Source of the DNA: Desulfocapsaceae bacterium
Lineage (GTDB): Bacteria; Desulfobacterota; Desulfobulbia; Desulfobulbales; Desulfocapsaceae
Assembly (NCBI GenBank): GCA_030065655.1
Contig: JASJDT010000006.1
Location: 1 to 35,344 of the forward strand
DNA: 35,344 nucleotides
Direction of reading: 5' to 3'
Shown: piece after piece, positions 1 through 9,956 of the stretch
Numbering within the stretch: the first letter of the stretch is position 1
Layout of the letters: each line of letters starts with the position of its first letter
Notes under the pieces: generated by a model
What the model was told of the DNA's origin: nothing
What the model saw: the letters and a program-made list of their open reading frames with translations, nothing else
Databases searched by the model: none
Translations under genes and position numbers: made by a program

Positions 1-413
1 CCCCGTATTTCTTTACGCAGTCGTATGTTTTCCCTTAGCAGGGAATAATGTTGAGCGGCTTTGTTGATGTTGACAACAAGCTCATCGTTGGAAAAAGGTT
101 TGGCAATGTAGCTGAAGGCACCGTTCTGCATGGCCTCCACGGCTTTGTCTACCTCGGCAAATGCGGTGATGATTATAACCGGAAGCTCACCATTTATTTT
201 CTTGATCTCCTGGAGAAACTGCAATCCATCCATTACCGGCATTTGCATATCCGTTATGACCAGATCAAGATCGACTTCCTGGATTACGGTTAAGCCGTCA
301 TTGCCGCCGGCAGCTGTGTAAACTTCAAATCCCTCCTCACGTAACAGCTCGGAAAGCACAACGAGATAATTCGGTTCATCGTCGACAACAAGAATTGAAT
401 ACATTGAGCTCAT
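1..413 (-). CDS. Response regulator receiver domain, probably NtrC-type (partial; 3' end outside window)
   Basis: Minus-strand reading from ATG at 413: MSSMYSILVVDDEPNYLVVLSELLREEGFEVYTAAGG...DLVITDMQMPVMDGLQFLQEI...PVIIITAFAEVDKAVEAMQNGAFSYIAKPFSNDEL; receiver D-D-D-T-K pattern. Open to window edge. Confidence 0.9.
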   Translation of the reverse strand, partial: MSSMYSILVVDDEPNYLVVLSELLREEGFEVYTAAGGNDGLTVIQEVDLDLVITDMQMPVMDGLQFLQEIKKINGELPVIIITAFAEVDKAVEAMQNGAFSYIAKPFSNDELVVNINKAAQHYSLLRENIRLRKEIR

Positions 414-449
414 TGTTTTTACAGTTTGCTAGTAATAGAAAGTTGATAG

Positions 450-1289
450 TTAGCTATTCAGCCTATGGCGCATCTCCTCGAGGATCTCGGTTGGTACATA
501 GACATTATTGCCGCCGGCCAAGTCAGTGTGCGGTCGAACATCTCCGTGGAAATCACTCCCTCCACTAATAACCATATCATATCTTTTAGCAATTTTTTTG
601 AGATTTTTACGTGTCTTAGCAGAATAACCAGGATAGTAGACCTCCAGTCCATCAAGGCCGCAATCTACTAGCCTGCCAACTAACAACTGCAGTTCCTGGT
701 ATCCGGAAACAAGCTGAGCCGGGTGGGCAAGTATGGCAAGACCACCGCACATTTTGATAATATCTATAGCTTCTGTACCTTTATAGACAAATCTGGATAC
801 ATATGCTCTGGCATCTTTTTTCAGATATCTCTCAAAAGCTTCATCCATTGATCTGACTACACCCTTTGCCATCAAAACCTGAGCAATGTGGGGCCGGCCC
901 GTCTGGCCCGTTGAAGATATTTGAGCGACTTCGTCTTCATCTATTTTAATTCCGAGTTTTTGGAGCTTGCCAATTATCTTTTTGTTACGGATGTTCCGAG
1001 CATCCTGAAGAACAGCTATTTTTTCCCGGAAATCTCTGTCAGTATGATCGAAAAAATAACCGAGAAGATGAAGGTGGTTATCTCCGAATACCACACTCAA
1101 CTCAATGCCGGCTACTGCCTCAACATCAGCTTCCTTTCCAGCAGCAATCAATTCAGCAACACCCTCAACACTATCATGATCGGTAACAGAGATAGCGGAT
1201 AGACCTCGGGCTCGGGCAAGTTCAATGAGCTCGCCAGGTGTATGAGTGCCATCAGAAAAACATGAATGAAGATGGAGATCGATCGACAT
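450..1289 (-). CDS. PHP-domain phosphoesterase (TrpH/YciV-like)
   Basis: 279 aa; MSIDLHLHSCFSDGTHTPGELIELA, SVTDHDSVEG, LAHPAQ, GGSDFHGD typical PHP metal motifs. Confidence 0.92.
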   Translation of the reverse strand: MSIDLHLHSCFSDGTHTPGELIELARARGLSAISVTDHDSVEGVAELIAAGKEADVEAVAGIELSVVFGDNHLHLLGYFFDHTDRDFREKIAVLQDARNIRNKKIIGKLQKLGIKIDEDEVAQISSTGQTGRPHIAQVLMAKGVVRSMDEAFERYLKKDARAYVSRFVYKGTEAIDIIKMCGGLAILAHPAQLVSGYQELQLLVGRLVDCGLDGLEVYYPGYSAKTRKNLKKIAKRYDMVISGGSDFHGDVRPHTDLAGGNNVYVPTEILEEMRHRLNS

Positions 1290-1564
1290 TTAGGAGAACT
1301 TCCTTTGTGAGTAAACAAGCAGCATAGTATTAACTTGAAATTGCATTTCCTTATTATTGATGAGCCAATCAGACGGAATTGGTCTAAGTAATAGGCTGTA
1401 ATTATGAAACGCTCTCGATCGTTGAATGGCCACCTTCTCTCGAAGAAACATGTTAATATGATGCAATATAGGTTACCTCGCCCTGCAGAAAAACAAATCT
1501 TTACCTATACTTTAACAATCTCCATCCGATATAGTGGAATCGATATATTATATACGGAGCCACT

Positions 1565-2242
1565 ATGCGAAATATCATTCTAATACTAAGCGTAAGTTTT
1601 TTTCTTAGTTCATGCGCGAGAATACCCGAACCAATAGGATATGAATATTCAACTCAAGAAAAAATGCAGGCCGCTCATCACTGGAACGTCCTCGCCAAAG
1701 ATCTTGCCAATAGAATCAACAATGAGCTCATTCGCAGTGACTTTCTCAGTACTCCTATCTTTGTCAAGCCTACCTGTGGAGATGACCAGACACCCTGCGA
1801 ACAAGGAACAACATCCGACTTTAACGAGGCATTTCGTGACCTGTTGATCACCGAACTCGTCAGTTTCGGAATTCCTACAAGTGCCGTTCCCAACCCTGAA
1901 GCAATCAATGTCGAATACAAGGTGCAGCTGGTGCACCATCGGACACATCGGTTGAGAACTGTTCGTCCCGGAGTTATTACCGCGCTCACCACGGCGATAT
2001 CGGTATTTCGTAATGCAGCTCCCGAAGTTCTGGCAATAACATTGGCAGCAGGAGCAGATTATGCCAACACGGCCTATGCTCATAAGACCGATTTCGAAAC
2101 CATTATCACCACCTCGATGGTTTTTAGAAAATCGTATTTCTTCAGATCATCGGATATCTACTACATTAACGGCGCTGATTATCATCACTATTACCGGCCC
2201 AGCAACAGCGCTAAAGAAATCCAATTATCCAGCACCAAATAA
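1565..2242 (+). CDS. Putative lipoprotein, unknown function
   Basis: 225 aa; signal peptide with lipobox FLSSC; followed closely by a second lipoprotein gene. Confidence 0.75.
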   Translation: MRNIILILSVSFFLSSCARIPEPIGYEYSTQEKMQAAHHWNVLAKDLANRINNELIRSDFLSTPIFVKPTCGDDQTPCEQGTTSDFNEAFRDLLITELVSFGIPTSAVPNPEAINVEYKVQLVHHRTHRLRTVRPGVITALTTAISVFRNAAPEVLAITLAAGADYANTAYAHKTDFETIITTSMVFRKSYFFRSSDIYYINGADYHHYYRPSNSAKEIQLSSTK

Positions 2243-2283
2243 GTCTTTTCAATATTACACTAATCCTACATAAATTACCTTAA

Positions 2284-2943
2284 ATGGAAACAATGCTAAT
2301 AAATTTCAAAAATTTACAAGGCTGCAAACTTATCGCCCTGGCCAGTGTATTCTTATTTTTCACCCTGTCAGGATGCGCTACCTTCAACGGTACAAAGTTC
2401 GAAGGGATGCTCGGGACAAAGGAAAATCTCATTAATCTGGCCTATACTATTGCAGAAGATCTCGAAAGACAGGCATATCCACCTCTCACCCCAAGGAACC
2501 AGGACCTTCCTATACTGACAACAACGTTTGTCAATAATAATAACCTGGAGCAGACTTCCCACTTTAGCAGAATCCTCCAGGAACATCTCACCTCACGTTT
2601 TGTTCAGATGGGTTACACAGTCAGAGAAATTAAGCTTCAAAAAAATCTGCTCATTCAACCTGGTATTGGTGAAAAAATGCTTTCCCGCAGGATCACTGAT
2701 ATTAAATCGACCCAAAGTGCTCAGGCAATTACTGCTGGCACCTTTTCGTTGACCAGCAATGATATTTACATCTCCGCCCGTTTAATCAATCCAGAGAATG
2801 GTAATATCATATCATCGGCAGATTATTCGGTACCAATGAACAAGGAATTGATGGTCATGTTCGGCTTGCACAAGGAACCTAATGTCCCCACAGATCCGGT
2901 GAAAGAGCCGAAAACATCGTTCATAACCTGGCTATTTTATTAA
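2284..2943 (+). CDS. Putative FlgO-domain-like outer membrane lipoprotein
   Basis: 219 aa; lipobox LSGC; pattern 'ILTTTFVNNNNLEQTSHFSRILQEHLTSRFVQMGYTVREIKL...AGTFSLTSNDIYISARLINPENGNIISSADYSV' resembles FlgO-type domain. Confidence 0.7.
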   Translation: METMLINFKNLQGCKLIALASVFLFFTLSGCATFNGTKFEGMLGTKENLINLAYTIAEDLERQAYPPLTPRNQDLPILTTTFVNNNNLEQTSHFSRILQEHLTSRFVQMGYTVREIKLQKNLLIQPGIGEKMLSRRITDIKSTQSAQAITAGTFSLTSNDIYISARLINPENGNIISSADYSVPMNKELMVMFGLHKEPNVPTDPVKEPKTSFITWLFY

Positions 2944-3022
2944 ATGGCCAATTACAGCACTGCTGGATTAAAATTACACGGACAAAAAAGTTTATCTAAG
3001 ATCGTTGCCTTTATAGCTGTGT

Positions 3023-3685
3023 TCAACGATAGCTCAAGGCATCCCTGTCCTTGATGGTTATTTTCCTACCGTCAACTTCAATCAACCCTTCTTCCGTCAT
3101 TTTTGCGAAAATACGAGAGAGTGTCTCTGGAATCGTTCCCAGCAGACTGGCAAGCTGGCCTTTTGAAATCTCAAGGTTAACCTGATCCCCACCTCCTTGT
3201 TCCTCAACAAGATAAAGTAGATAACCGGCCAGGCGCCCTGGTACTTCCTTGAGTGAAAGATTCTCAATTTGGGTGGTAAATCTTCGTAACATCATTGAGA
3301 GAAAAGCTAGCATATTCATGGCAATGGTTGGGTTTTGATGCAAAAGCTCGACAAAAGGCTGCCTCGGAAAGAATAGTAATTTGGATTTGACCAACGCTTC
3401 TGAGGATGCCGGAAAGGGTCGACCGTAAAAAACCGGCACTTCACCAAACATCTCACCAGGTCCGAAAATGTGGAGTATTTGCTCCTTTCCGTCAGGCGAC
3501 ATCTTATAGACTTTTATTTTGCCAGTGGCAATGACATAGAGACCATCACCATCATCTCCTTCAAAAAAAATATTTTCTCCTCTGCCAAAAGATTTTTCAA
3601 AACAAATTCTGGTGATATCCCGTAATTGTTCGTCGGTGAGACCGCTGAATAACACACATTCACGAATAGTATCAATTTTTTGCAT
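3023..3685 (-). CDS. Crp/Fnr family transcriptional regulator
   Basis: 220 aa; N-terminal cNMP-binding fold (ENIFFEGDDGDGLYVIATGKIKVYK, FGPGEMFGEVPVF) plus winged HTH (SKGQLASLLGTIPETLSRIFAKMTEEGLIEVDGRKITI). Confidence 0.92.
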   Translation of the reverse strand: MQKIDTIRECVLFSGLTDEQLRDITRICFEKSFGRGENIFFEGDDGDGLYVIATGKIKVYKMSPDGKEQILHIFGPGEMFGEVPVFYGRPFPASSEALVKSKLLFFPRQPFVELLHQNPTIAMNMLAFLSMMLRRFTTQIENLSLKEVPGRLAGYLLYLVEEQGGGDQVNLEISKGQLASLLGTIPETLSRIFAKMTEEGLIEVDGRKITIKDRDALSYR

Positions 3686-3826
3686 ATAACAAATCCTGTA
3701 TTTGGTTGAGAGAAGTTACTTGTCCTGCATTTTTAACACTATTATCAATATTTCATCAGATGTTATAATGTGATATCATGATCCAGAAATTTTTCAATCA
3801 TTATAATATGTACTCCTTTTCCAACC

Positions 3827-4906
3827 ATGACCGGCTTGCGTAAAATCATACATATAGATATGGATGCTTTTTACGCCTCAGTTGAACAGATGGACAACCC
3901 CAAACTGAAGGGAAAACCGGTAATTGTTGGCGGAGATCCGCGTAAGCGTGGAGTAGTTGCTGCCTGTTCATACGAGGCCAGGCAGTTCGGCATTCACTCT
4001 GCCATGCCATGTGCTAAGGCAGCAAAGCGTTGCGCCCATGCCGTATTCACTCCTCCAAGGATGTGGCGCTATCAGGAAATTTCACGACTGGTGATGCAAA
4101 TTTTCTTGAGCATAACGGATCTGGTTGAGCCCTTGTCTCTTGATGAAGCTTTTCTCGATGTGACCAATAACTCCCTGAACAATCCGTCAGCCACCCGTCT
4201 TGCTGAAATTATCCGTCAAAGAATACGTCATGAAACAGGACTCACAGCCTCCGCAGGGGTATCTTATAACAAGTTTCTTGCCAAGATAGCATCTGATCTT
4301 AACAAGCCAGACGGTCTCAGCGTCATCTTGCCAGAGGATGCTGTTAGCTTTCTTGATAACCTGCCGGTAGGAAAGTTTTTTGGCGTCGGCAAAGTCACTG
4401 AAAAGAAAATGGCTAGTTTGGGAATTAAGGTAGGCAGCGATCTACGCTGTTTCAGTAGAGAGGATCTTCTTCATCATTTCGGGAAAACAGGAGCATTTTA
4501 TTACAACATTGTTCGGGGAATTGACGAAAGACCTGTCCAGGCAGAGCGAACAAGAAAATCCATCGGTAGTGAGACCACTTTGCAGGAGGATACTTTCGAT
4601 ATCGACGAAATTGATAAAATCCTTACCCGGCTTGCCGATAAAGTTGAGGAAGCGCTTCTTCGTAAGAAATGCGGCGGATCGACGGTCACTCTTAAGGTAA
4701 GGTATCATGATTTTGTGACAATCACTCGTTCAGCGACTCTACCAGTACCGCTTTTTAATGCAGACCTGATTCTTCAACAGATCAACAGGTTGAAACGATC
4801 AACCCAGATAGGGCGCAAAAAAGTAAGGCTTCTGGGAATTTCACTCTCAAAACTTACCGACAGTAAAGAAAAAAAACCTGTGCAACTCCCCTTACCATTT
4901 GATTAA
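3827..4906 (+). CDS. dinB: DNA polymerase IV (Y family)
   Basis: 359 aa; IHIDMDAFYASVEQMDNPKLKGKPVIVGG, SLDEAFLDVT, TASAGVSYNKFLAKIASDLNKPDG; C-terminal beta-clamp-like 'QLPLPFD'. Confidence 0.96.
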   Translation: MTGLRKIIHIDMDAFYASVEQMDNPKLKGKPVIVGGDPRKRGVVAACSYEARQFGIHSAMPCAKAAKRCAHAVFTPPRMWRYQEISRLVMQIFLSITDLVEPLSLDEAFLDVTNNSLNNPSATRLAEIIRQRIRHETGLTASAGVSYNKFLAKIASDLNKPDGLSVILPEDAVSFLDNLPVGKFFGVGKVTEKKMASLGIKVGSDLRCFSREDLLHHFGKTGAFYYNIVRGIDERPVQAERTRKSIGSETTLQEDTFDIDEIDKILTRLADKVEEALLRKKCGGSTVTLKVRYHDFVTITRSATLPVPLFNADLILQQINRLKRSTQIGRKKVRLLGISLSKLTDSKEKKPVQLPLPFD

Positions 4907-5093
4907 AGTATAAAACTTGAAATATAAAGCTATTAACATTCTATATTTACATCACAATGCAGCTTTGTTTTGATCCTTGGATCATTGACAGTTCACTTAC
5001 CGCCAATAGTATATGCTTTTCCTTGTATGATGATTACTATTGCCCCTGTTTATGAGTAGATCTATATAACACTTCTTACAGAGATCATTAACT

Positions 5094-6941
5094 ATGAAAG
5101 ATTTAGCAAGCACCATTCTTAACATCTTAAAATTTGCCGGCAAAACGATAACCGTTTTTCGCAATATTGTATTTAATATCCTTTTTCTTGGTCTTCTTCT
5201 TTTCATCATAATTGGTCTGGCCTCTCAAAGGAAAGTCTCAATTACCCCACAGAGCGCTTTGCTGCTCAACATGAAGGGTGATATTGTTGAAGAAAAGCAA
5301 ATAATGGATCCGTTCAGTGACTATCTGAGCAGTTCAATCGGATTTAGCCGGCTTCCGGAAGAAACGCTGCTTCAGGATGTACTCGATGTTATTAACACCG
5401 CTGCAGAAGATAAGCGCATAAGTTCTATCGTCCTTGATATGAGCAAGATGGGCTATGCCTCATTCGGTCAAATGCGTGATATCGGAATGGCGCTTGAGAA
5501 CTTCAAGTCGAAGGGCAAGGAAGTTATTGCAGCCGAAGATTTCTACAGCCAGAATCAATATTTTCTAGCAAGTTATGCCAACAGGATATTCCTCAACCCG
5601 GCAGGCCTGGTTGAACTCCACGGTCTTGGTGCCTACCGCCTGTATTTTCAGGATGCTCTAAAAAAACTGAAAATTAATTACCATGTATTCAGGGTAGGAA
5701 AGTATAAATCCGCTCTAGAGCCAATAACCAGAAACTCCATGTCCAGCGAGGCAAAGACGCAGAACTCACTATGGCTCAGTGCTCTCTGGCAGGAATTTGT
5801 TGATGATGTTACCAAACGTCGGAATATCTCACCTGAAACCGTGGAGCTATATACCAACTCTATCGCATCACTGCTAAAAAATACCAAGGGAGACACTGCG
5901 AAACTTGCCCTTGATATTGGTCTTGTTGATGAACTTAAAACACGTGGCGAGGTAGAATCTTATCTCTCCGAATTAACTGGTTACTCAAGCAAGGGTGAGT
6001 ACAATTACATCAGTTTTAATCAGTATCTATCAAATATTCCACGTTCATATATTCAAGGTCAAAATGGCGACGAGGCAGTCGGCATCATTGTTGCCCAGGG
6101 AAATATCATACCTGGTGAGCAACCTCCAGGTACTATCGGCAGCGAAACCATGCTTAAGCTTCTTGGAAAGGCTGGTGATGATCAACGCATTAAAGCGGTG
6201 GTACTGCGCATTAATTCAGGTGGCGGCTCCGTATTTGCTTCCGAGGTCATCAGAAAAGAGATTCAGGAATTAAGAAAAAAAGGCAAACCCGTTGTTGTTT
6301 CCATGGGTACCCTGGCTGCATCAGGCGGATACTGGATAGCTGCCGAAACTGATGAAATCTGGGCGTATCCAACAACTCTTACCGGTTCAATAGGCATATT
6401 CGGGGCAATTCCAACCTTTGAGGATACCTTGGCAAATATGGGTATCTATAGTGATGGTACCGGCACCACCGAACTTGCTGACGGTCTCAACATTACTCGT
6501 CCTCTTTCAAAAGAAATAAAAGATGCCGTGCAACTTAGCATTGAACATGGCTATGAGAAATTTCTTGATATCGTTGCCGCTGGGCGAAACATTGACAATG
6601 ACGCACTCGAAACTGTAGCTGATGGCCGGGTTTTTGACGGAGCAACTGCAAAAACGCTTGGTCTTGTTGACAGACTAGGTAATCTCGATCAAGCTATTCA
6701 GTCTGCTGCAGCTCTTGCTGATATGGAAAGCACCAATGCCCGCTACATCAGGAGTGGACAGAATTTTTCCGAGCTCTTGCGTGATTATTTCTACAGCAAA
6801 ATTAACCCTTTCTTGTTAAGTGACAAAACCGAATATACTTCGCTCTCACGGCTCTTGTCCTGGTTGGAGTCTACATCCAAGCTGATGTTTTTTAACGATC
6901 CCAAGGGCATGTATGCGCACTGGATGATCCAATACCATTAA
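5094..6941 (+). CDS. sppA: Signal peptide peptidase SppA, long (67 kDa) type
   Basis: 615 aa; N-terminal TM; RVGKYKSALEPITRNSMS (Lys region) and VSMGTLAASGGYWIAAETDEIWAYPTTLTGSIGIFG (Ser region). Confidence 0.95.
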   Translation: MKDLASTILNILKFAGKTITVFRNIVFNILFLGLLLFIIIGLASQRKVSITPQSALLLNMKGDIVEEKQIMDPFSDYLSSSIGFSRLPEETLLQDVLDVINTAAEDKRISSIVLDMSKMGYASFGQMRDIGMALENFKSKGKEVIAAEDFYSQNQYFLASYANRIFLNPAGLVELHGLGAYRLYFQDALKKLKINYHVFRVGKYKSALEPITRNSMSSEAKTQNSLWLSALWQEFVDDVTKRRNISPETVELYTNSIASLLKNTKGDTAKLALDIGLVDELKTRGEVESYLSELTGYSSKGEYNYISFNQYLSNIPRSYIQGQNGDEAVGIIVAQGNIIPGEQPPGTIGSETMLKLLGKAGDDQRIKAVVLRINSGGGSVFASEVIRKEIQELRKKGKPVVVSMGTLAASGGYWIAAETDEIWAYPTTLTGSIGIFGAIPTFEDTLANMGIYSDGTGTTELADGLNITRPLSKEIKDAVQLSIEHGYEKFLDIVAAGRNIDNDALETVADGRVFDGATAKTLGLVDRLGNLDQAIQSAAALADMESTNARYIRSGQNFSELLRDYFYSKINPFLLSDKTEYTSLSRLLSWLESTSKLMFFNDPKGMYAHWMIQYH

Positions 6942-7056
6942 TCCGCTTCGACCCTATGATGTGGCAGACTACTGAACTTGTTATGTAGGTATTTTGTTCA
7001 ATGTATTGATGTACTAATTTCAACCACATAAAAGCCAGGATATTACAGCCAAATTC

Positions 7057-8085
7057 ATGAGAAAAAATGCTTCCACCATAACTGTGTTACTCGCAGCAAT
7101 GTTATTTGGCGGCATCGTTCTGGCAACTGGAATGGGATATCTGAAGATTTCTCCCCTTGAAGTAATACACGTCCTCTACAGCCATCTTTTTCTGGATTCG
7201 CCGCCTGATGGTATAAATGAGGTTTTTCCTTTTGTCATCCTTGATGTGAGATTACCCCGAATTCTCATTGCAGTTCTCGTTGGTGGCGGACTTGCCGTGG
7301 CGGGTTGTGTCTTCCAAGCAATACTTCTCAATCCACTGGCCGACCCCTATACCCTGGGAATTTCTTCTGGTGCAGCCTTCGGAGCAGCTGTTGCGCTTAT
7401 TCTTGGAATCTTTGGAATAATTCTCCCGGCCTGGTTTTCGGTGCCGCTATTTGCCTTTCTCGGCGCCATTATTACCCTTTACGTGGTTTTTGCCATTGCC
7501 TCGGGTGATGCCAGTCTCTCTTCGAATACGCTTATCCTTTCAGGGGTAATTGTTTCGGCCATACTATCGGCTGGTATCGGCTTTATCAAATACCTCGCAG
7601 ATGAAGAAGTTTCGGTCATTATCTTCTGGTTGATGGGCAGCCTCGTAGGTTCATCATGGACCGATATCATTCTTATCACTTTACTTTTTATACCAGCTCT
7701 CACGGTCATCATGTTTTTTGCCAGAGACCTCAATATTATGTCACTTGGATCTCAAACCTCGGATACCTTAGGTATCGATACACCTAGAGTAAGAAAGATC
7801 CTCCTAATGAGCGCCTCCCTGATCACCGCTGCATGTGTATCTGTTTCCGGTATAATAGGGTTCATCGGCTTGATTGTACCTCACCTTTTGCGCCTTTTGG
7901 TTGGTGTGGATAACCGGATATTGCTACCTGCCTGCTTCATCGCCGGAGCTATCCTCCTCCTCTTTGCAGACACAATTACCCGAGCATATCTTCCTGCTGA
8001 ACTACCAATTGGTGTTCTCACTTCGCTCATTGGCGGTCCTTTTTTCTGTTATATCTTTCGCAAAAAACAGCTTGGAGCTAGGTGA
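7057..8085 (+). CDS. FecCD-family ABC transporter permease (iron-chelate/cobalamin type)
   Basis: 342 aa; LDVRLPRILIAVLVGGGLAVAGCVFQAILLNPLADPYTLGISSGAAFGA; IIGFIGLIVPHLLRLLVG; multiple TM segments. Confidence 0.95.
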   Translation: MRKNASTITVLLAAMLFGGIVLATGMGYLKISPLEVIHVLYSHLFLDSPPDGINEVFPFVILDVRLPRILIAVLVGGGLAVAGCVFQAILLNPLADPYTLGISSGAAFGAAVALILGIFGIILPAWFSVPLFAFLGAIITLYVVFAIASGDASLSSNTLILSGVIVSAILSAGIGFIKYLADEEVSVIIFWLMGSLVGSSWTDIILITLLFIPALTVIMFFARDLNIMSLGSQTSDTLGIDTPRVRKILLMSASLITAACVSVSGIIGFIGLIVPHLLRLLVGVDNRILLPACFIAGAILLLFADTITRAYLPAELPIGVLTSLIGGPFFCYIFRKKQLGAR

Positions 8086-8088
8086 GAA

Positions 8089-8874
8089 ATGACAAGTGAT
8101 ATCGTTTTTCATGTTGAGAATTGCACTTTTTGCTACAGCAATACCGATGTGCTCAACACCATCTCCTTTCACCTTTTCCCAGGCAAGTTTTACGGTCTGA
8201 TAGGTCCTAACGGTAGTGGTAAGAGCACCCTTATCAATTTACTCATGGGCACACTGCAACCGGCTGAGGGGAAGGTTTATTTCCGGGGTAAACTGCTTAA
8301 TACATTCAGCCGACGCAATCTTGCTCAACATCTTGCCCTCGTACCACAAGATATCGTTATCGGTTTTGATTTTAGTGTATACGACATTGTTCTCATGGGT
8401 AGACACCCCCACGTTCCCAGGTTTTGCCATCCTTCCAAAGAGGATCTTGCAATAGTTGACAGGACGCTCAAATTACTCGACATTGAATACTTGAAAGAAC
8501 GAACAGTTACCCACCTATCCGGTGGAGAGAGGCAACGTGTTATCGTCGCCCGGGCACTTGCACAGAATACATCAGTGCTCATGCTTGACGAAGCCACCTC
8601 GAACCTAGACATTGAGCATACAATCGAGATTCTCAGAGTGCTGCGAAGTAGGATTAAAACGTCTGGAAACACTGTTATCGCCGCAATTCACGATTTGAAT
8701 TTAGCTGCGGCTTTTTGTGATGAGCTACTGGTTCTTCATGATAAAAGGCTCTATACCATCGGTCCTGTTCAAAGGGTGCTTACTGATACTATGCTCAAAG
8801 AGGTGTTCTCCGTTAACGCAAAAGTCTACCAGAGCAAGCAACATCCGCGTATAGAGTACGATTTAGTCTGTTGA
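8089..8874 (+). CDS. ABC transporter ATP-binding protein (FecE/BtuD-like)
   Basis: 261 aa; Walker A GPNGSGKST, signature HLSGGERQRVIVARAL, Walker B VLMLDEATSNLD; starts 3 nt after the permease stop. Confidence 0.95.
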   Translation: MTSDIVFHVENCTFCYSNTDVLNTISFHLFPGKFYGLIGPNGSGKSTLINLLMGTLQPAEGKVYFRGKLLNTFSRRNLAQHLALVPQDIVIGFDFSVYDIVLMGRHPHVPRFCHPSKEDLAIVDRTLKLLDIEYLKERTVTHLSGGERQRVIVARALAQNTSVLMLDEATSNLDIEHTIEILRVLRSRIKTSGNTVIAAIHDLNLAAAFCDELLVLHDKRLYTIGPVQRVLTDTMLKEVFSVNAKVYQSKQHPRIEYDLVC

Positions 8875-9191
8875 TACTGTTTATTTGAGCTCATCTTTTG
8901 CAATCCCAATTGACAATTCAGCTAAAAACCGGAGTGAAACTCATAATTTTGTTAGAATTATCCTTTAAAAAGATCTCCTAAAGGCAATTATTTTCAACTC
9001 CACATTAAGGTTAGTGAATTTGTAATATCTATTTGTTATTAAATATAAAATTAATCTTAAATAGGTAATAATACCTATATTGACTATCGTATTCCTACCT
9101 ATTTACATCAATCGCAATCGTTGATAAAAAAAATAGAGATCTATTCAAAACAATATAATTCAAAATATGTTTCATAACCAAAAGGTTATAG

Positions 9192-9428
9192 ATGAGCAAG
9201 AAATTATCAAAGCGTCAATCGAAGACAAAGTTGCAGCAATCCAACTCGGCTTCAGTTGAGCAGAATATTAGGTTCATTGTTCCCATGCCTGGTAAGCTTT
9301 CCTGGTACTCTTCAAAAAGAGAGCTTGTCTACAGAAAAGTTCACTCTTTTAGAAACTTGACTGGTGACACTCCTATTGAAGATTTTCAAATACAATTTCT
9401 TATGCAAAGGGAGTATCCGATAGATTAG
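9192..9428 (+). CDS. Small hypothetical protein
   Basis: 78 aa ORF with 'aaaagg' upstream of ATG; basic N-terminus; no family recognised; isolated in an AT-rich intergenic region. Confidence 0.45.
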   Translation: MSKKLSKRQSKTKLQQSNSASVEQNIRFIVPMPGKLSWYSSKRELVYRKVHSFRNLTGDTPIEDFQIQFLMQREYPID

Positions 9429-9599
9429 TATTTCCCAGTTACCTATCATATCAATTTGTCTCCTCAAGATACCTATTTCCACTGACTTTAAGATAATAAT
9501 TTACCCCCCTAGCTGTTTGTGGAGTATGGTATCAAATAACACGCATATTAGCAGGCTGAAAAGGTAAGCAGGCATGAGTGCATATCTTTTAAACGAAGC

Positions 9600-9630
9600 A
9601 AGCGGTTCCGGCAGAAAGCCCGAACCGCTT
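9600..9630 (-). terminator. Probable intrinsic terminator/hairpin downstream of tRNA-Thr
   Basis: AAGCGGTTC(9600-9608)/GAACCGCTT(9622-9630), continuing inward with one C-C mismatch then GGC/GCC, loop AGAAA; weak T-tract on minus strand. Confidence 0.6.
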
Positions 9631-9638
9631 GTAATATC

Positions 9639-9714
9639 TGGAGCCACTTGGCGGGATCGAACCGCCGACCTACGCTTTACGAGAGCGCCGCTCTACCATC
9701 TGAGCTAAAGTGGC
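9639..9714 (-). tRNA. tRNA-Thr (anticodon CGU), CCA encoded
   Basis: Minus strand GCCACTT TA GCTCAGATGGTAGAGC G GCGCT CTCGTAA AGCGT AGGTC GGCGG TTCGATC CCGCC AAGTGGC T CCA; all four stems pair; loop CTCGTAA gives anticodon CGU. Confidence 0.96.
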
Positions 9715-9956
9715 TGGTCAACTTTATTGGTGAAGATAACGTTTCCAGCTTGTTCCTTCAACGACAGAACTGTATATCAATTTATCAACAAAAAAACAAT
9801 ATCAATCAAAAGACGCCAGCTTTTCTACATACCTTCGCTATTTTACTGCTTTAACCTTGCTAATCAAAAAAAAGCTATATCTGGAGGAGGAGATTATGGT
9901 ATAGAGACCAAAGCGATATAAGAATTACCAATTAATTTAAGTTATACGTATTACCT

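Noticed and set aside
3023-3685. FNR-type oxygen sensor
   Set aside because: Only isolated cysteines at the N-terminus, not the four-Cys Fe-S pattern of FNR; kept as generic Crp/Fnr family.
9600-9714. tRNA-Thr as a mobile-element integration site
   Set aside because: No integrase adjacent and no direct repeat of the tRNA 3' end found nearby; the palindrome next to it is best explained as a terminator.
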